Part shown: positions 6,303 to 7,695 of the stretch, piece by piece
How the letters are laid out: each line of letters begins with the position of its first letter
Position numbering within the stretch: the stretch's first letter is position 1
NCBI GenBank assembly: GCA_009776995.1
Contig: WRMR01000229.1
Span: forward strand, 1-7,695
Reading direction: 5' to 3'
DNA: 7,695 nt
DNA from: Planctomycetaceae bacterium
GTDB taxonomy: Bacteria > Planctomycetota > Planctomycetia > Pirellulales > Thermoguttaceae
Program-made: the position numbers and the translations under genes
The notes under the pieces: model-generated
What the model saw: the letters and a program-made list of their open reading frames with translations, nothing else
Told to the model about the DNA's origin: nothing
Databases searched by the model: none

Positions 6303-6308
6303 GGGAGT

Positions 6309-6313
6309 CTCCT
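6309..6313 (-). promoter_or_regulatory. Ribosome binding site of the superoxide dismutase gene
   Basis: AGGAG on the minus strand is 6 nt before the ATG at 6300-6302, the strongest Shine-Dalgarno site in the window. Confidence 0.75.
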
Positions 6314-6340
6314 GAAATAAAAAAGGATGGTTCGATGCTT

Positions 6341-6356
6341 CTCAAAACAGTTTGAG
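6341..6356 (-). promoter_or_regulatory. Perfect small stem-loop in the sod leader
   Basis: CTCAAA (6341-6346) and TTTGAG (6351-6356) form a perfect 6-bp stem around a 4-nt loop, about 38 nt before the start codon on the transcribed strand. It has no T-run, so it is not an obvious terminator; a role in leader structure is possible. Confidence 0.4.
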
Positions 6357-6365
6357 CGTTCTGAA

Positions 6366-6431
6366 TCAGGCTTCAGACTTCGGGAAAAAGGTTGGGATGC
6401 CAACCCTCCAGTCTGCAAGTCTCCAGCCTGA
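6366..6431. repeat. Palindromic heptamer element, copy C, degenerate, in the sod leader
   Basis: The left arm 6366-6384 (TCAGGCTTCAGACTTCGGG) matches the arms of the copies at 3548 and 5256. The right arm, about 6406-6431, is a divergent inverted version of the AGTCTGCAAGTCTCCAG type. The centre contains its own perfect stem, GGTTGG (6390-6395) with CCAACC (6400-6405). It lies between the sod promoter candidate and the start codon, the same placement as the copy upstream of the ABC-F gene. Confidence 0.65.
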
Positions 6432-6440
6432 GTTGCTACC

Positions 6441-6471
6441 AGTATAGTACGTCGGTTTGGCGCTTTGTCAA
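6441..6471 (-). promoter_or_regulatory. Candidate sigma70-type promoter of the sod gene
   Basis: On the minus strand a perfect TTGACA (6466-6471) is followed by either TACTAT after 16 bp (6444-6449) or TATACT after 19 bp (6441-6446). Either gives a transcript start near 6435 and a leader of about 130 nt. Confidence 0.5.
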
Positions 6472-6589
6472 GTTCAAAAGAACGGCAAAACTACCTTTCG
6501 AGCGGCGATCATGGTGTGTCAGGCAGGTGTCCTGAAAGGACGCAATTTCCATAACCCCCGATGTCAACCGGCGGATCAAGGTTTCTTTT
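6472..6589. other. Intergenic stretch upstream of the sod promoter
   Basis: No gene is supported. TCAGG (6519-6523) with CCTGA (6531-6535), and CCTTTC (6494-6499) with GAAAGG (6534-6539), are small competing inverted repeats. A 68-residue minus-strand frame at 6436-6642 crosses the sod promoter and the arm of the next palindrome and is unlikely to be coding. Confidence 0.4.
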
Positions 6590-6815
6590 CTCACCACGAA
6601 GAAGTGCAGAGTGGTAGTGCGGTCACGCCATGAGTGGCGCAAAGAACGCAGAGAGACTAAGGGAAAGATTTTTTAGGAGTATTCGATGTTACTAAGGGAG
6701 TGGCGGCAAGTCACCCTGAGTAACCCTGCGTCGCCTCTCCCTCCGGTATTCCCTTAGTAACTCTGCGAACTCAGCGGCCTCTGCGGGAAAAAAACTTCGT
6801 GTTCTTCGTGGTGAG
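6590..6815. repeat. Long imperfect palindromic intergenic repeat (MITE-like)
   Basis: The outer ends CTCACCACGAAGAA (6590-6603) and TTCTTCGTGGTGAG (6802-6815) are perfect 14-bp inverted copies. Inward, CGCAGAGAGACTAAGGG (6647-6663) pairs with the segment at 6751-6767 with two mismatches. TTACTAAGGGA (6689-6699) is a perfect inverted match to TCCCTTAGTAA (6750-6760), and GGGAGTGGCG (6696-6705) pairs with 6732-6741 with one mismatch. Nested symmetry and absence of a gene fit a non-autonomous, hairpin-forming intergenic repeat. Confidence 0.7.
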
Positions 6816-6909
6816 TTTTTTTCATACGAACCAACGAAAAGACGAAAAATTGCAAAGTTCAGGTTCCAAACAATCGAAAAAAAAGTTCAAAACCACGCCA
6901 AATGCAACA
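6816..6909. other. AT-rich spacer after iorB
   Basis: This stretch holds A and T runs and a short AAGTTCAGGTTC heptamer-like fragment. I see no clear terminator hairpin following the iorB stop. Confidence 0.4.
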
Positions 6910-7503
6910 CTACACCGATTGCCGACCAATATGAAAAGCTTTCAGATTAATATCGACGTATTGTCCCTTGACGCAGAGGCGGATGGCATCCTCCCAGGCT
7001 TCGACGGGCAAATCAAGCCGTGTTGACATTGCACCGAGCAAAAGCGTGTTGGCTGCCCGGGCGTTGCCGAGTTCGGTCGCCTTTTCGACGGCGTCAATGT
7101 AAATCAGCTTCGGAAAATACCGTTGCAATTCTTCTTGCCCAACGTCCGGGTAACTCATCGTGCCGGACGAAACAGTCACCGGAATGATTCTTTGACTCGA
7201 AACGACGGCCAAACCGTCCGGAAGCAGATAATCGAGATAACGCAGACATTCCGCCCGTTCAAGCGATCCGAGAACGGAAGCCGTTCCCTGCGCGACTAAC
7301 GGGCTGTAAACCTTTTCACCGTAACGGATTTGCGCCACGACCGAGCCGCCGCGCTGGGCCATGCCATGTACCTCGTTGGTCTTGACGTCGAAACCCGCAT
7401 TGACTGCCGTTTGCGCGAGGATTTCACTTGCCAGCAAAATTCCCTGACCACCCACCCCCACGACAACGACACTGACCGTTTTTGTTGATTCCGCAATACT
7501 CAT
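6910..7503 (-). CDS. iorB: Indolepyruvate:ferredoxin oxidoreductase, beta subunit
   Basis: With its alpha partner this subunit oxidatively decarboxylates aryl pyruvates such as indolepyruvate to aryl-acetyl-CoA, reducing ferredoxin; it is a cytoplasmic enzyme of anaerobic aromatic amino-acid metabolism. The 197 residues are the 2-oxoacid oxidoreductase gamma-type domain: GVGGQG at 16-21 and NEVHGMAQRGGSVVAQIRYG at 43-62 are hallmarks, and the length is normal for IorB. A related stand-alone 2-oxoacid oxidoreductase gamma subunit is the main alternative. The start at 7503 is supported by GGAGAG at 7509-7514. The alpha subunit, which carries the thiamine and iron-sulfur sites and usually lies directly upstream, is not there; a transposase-like end occupies that place. 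Confidence 0.88.
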   Translation of the reverse strand: MSIAESTKTVSVVVVGVGGQGILLASEILAQTAVNAGFDVKTNEVHGMAQRGGSVVAQIRYGEKVYSPLVAQGTASVLGSLERAECLRYLDYLLPDGLAVVSSQRIIPVTVSSGTMSYPDVGQEELQRYFPKLIYIDAVEKATELGNARAANTLLLGAMSTRLDLPVEAWEDAIRLCVKGQYVDINLKAFHIGRQSV

Positions 7504-7508
7504 TGGTG

Positions 7509-7514
7509 CTCTCC
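7509..7514 (-). promoter_or_regulatory. Ribosome binding site of iorB
   Basis: GGAGAG on the minus strand precedes the ATG at 7501-7503 by 5 to 7 nt, supporting this start. Confidence 0.6.
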
Positions 7515-7536
7515 ATTGCGATTGACTGGGTAAATG

Positions 7537-7551
7537 GTAACTATTCAGCCG
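7537..7551. mobile_element. Possible IS66-type terminal end
   Basis: GTAACTATTCAGCCG begins with GTAA, as IS66-family terminal inverted repeats do, and lies just outside the stop of the transposase-like frame, reading inward. The other end of the element and the target duplication lie outside the window, so this is a suggestion only. Confidence 0.3.
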
Positions 7552-7695
7552 AATTTTTGATTGCTTGTGCCAGTGAAGGCAATTTTTTTGTTTTGAGGAA
7601 GTGATGCAGAGCGTTGACGATGGTTTTTGTGACGTTGGCGTTGTGTTGTTTGAGTGTTTGGAAGACGCTCATCAAAATCGCCTGCGTTTTGGCAC
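7541..7695 (-). CDS. C-terminal end of an IS66-like transposase, partial at the window edge
   Basis: The minus frame entering at the right edge is open for 50 residues to a TAG at 7541-7543. It reads AKTQAILMSVFQTLKQHNAN, then VTKTIVNALHHFLKTKKLP and a short tail. The pattern of a helix with LMS-F-TLK, then T-IVNAL, then LPSL resembles, from memory, the C-terminus of IS66-family transposases from planctomycetes. There are no cysteines, so it is not the ferredoxin-like C-terminus of IorA expected before iorB. The 5' part lies beyond the window, so intactness cannot be judged. The other two minus frames also run into stops (one after seven codons). Confidence 0.55.
   Translation of the reverse strand, partial: AKTQAILMSVFQTLKQHNANVTKTIVNALHHFLKTKKLPSLAQAIKNSAE

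Noticed and set aside
6436..6642. 68-residue minus-strand frame as a gene
   Set aside because: It crosses the sod promoter and a palindrome arm, has no ribosome site that I can see and matches no family I know.
7541..7695. Right-edge frame as the C-terminus of IorA
   Set aside because: IorA ends in a cysteine-rich ferredoxin-like domain; this stretch has no cysteine.

Overview
The window looks like a chromosomal segment of a planctomycete (Planctomycetota, probably Pirellulales-like). This is an inference from three things: a small soluble Hanks-type kinase with an HRDICPRN catalytic loop, an ECF sigma factor paired with a single-pass anti-sigma-like protein, and intergenic DNA rich in short 7-bp-periodic repeats. 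No rRNA or other taxonomic marker is present, so the assignment is tentative.

Layout, left to right. Positions 1-556 are mostly repeats: a 21-bp tandem array (about 50-203), then heptamer arrays of the YTYTGCA type (about 247-430). The array at the left edge can be read as the tail of a protein entering the window, but this is doubtful. On the minus strand at 557-1646 lie a Ser/Thr protein kinase and, overlapping its stop codon, a 72-residue single-membrane-span protein. A consensus-like promoter at 1669-1697 fixes the kinase start. Divergent from it, on the plus strand, are an ECF sigma factor (1923-2468) and a membrane-anchored, probable zinc-less anti-sigma factor (2479-3402). Next on the plus strand is an ABC-F type duplicated ATPase (3626-5557). 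Convergent to it is a Tat-exported iron-type superoxide dismutase (minus, 5589-6302). A 600-bp intergenic region follows, holding the sod promoter and leader and a long imperfect palindrome (6590-6815). After it comes iorB, the beta subunit of indolepyruvate:ferredoxin oxidoreductase (minus, 6910-7503). The window ends in what looks like the C-terminus of an IS66-like transposase (minus, 7541 to the edge).

Functional links: the sigma/anti-sigma pair, the kinase and its small membrane partner look like two signalling units around one regulatory region. The sod and ABC-F genes each have a candidate promoter separated from the start codon by a copy of the same palindromic repeat, so these leaders should be highly structured.

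The most unusual signal is this palindromic element. It is built of GGCTTCA/GACTTCA heptamers around a partly conserved A-rich centre. It occurs at 3548-3616, 5256-5340 and, degenerate, at 6366-6431. The middle copy lies inside the ABC-F coding sequence without breaking the frame and adds about 28 residues between the second ATPase domain and the C-terminal coiled coil. This resembles the Rickettsia palindromic elements in behaviour. All the repeat families in the window share a 7-bp period.
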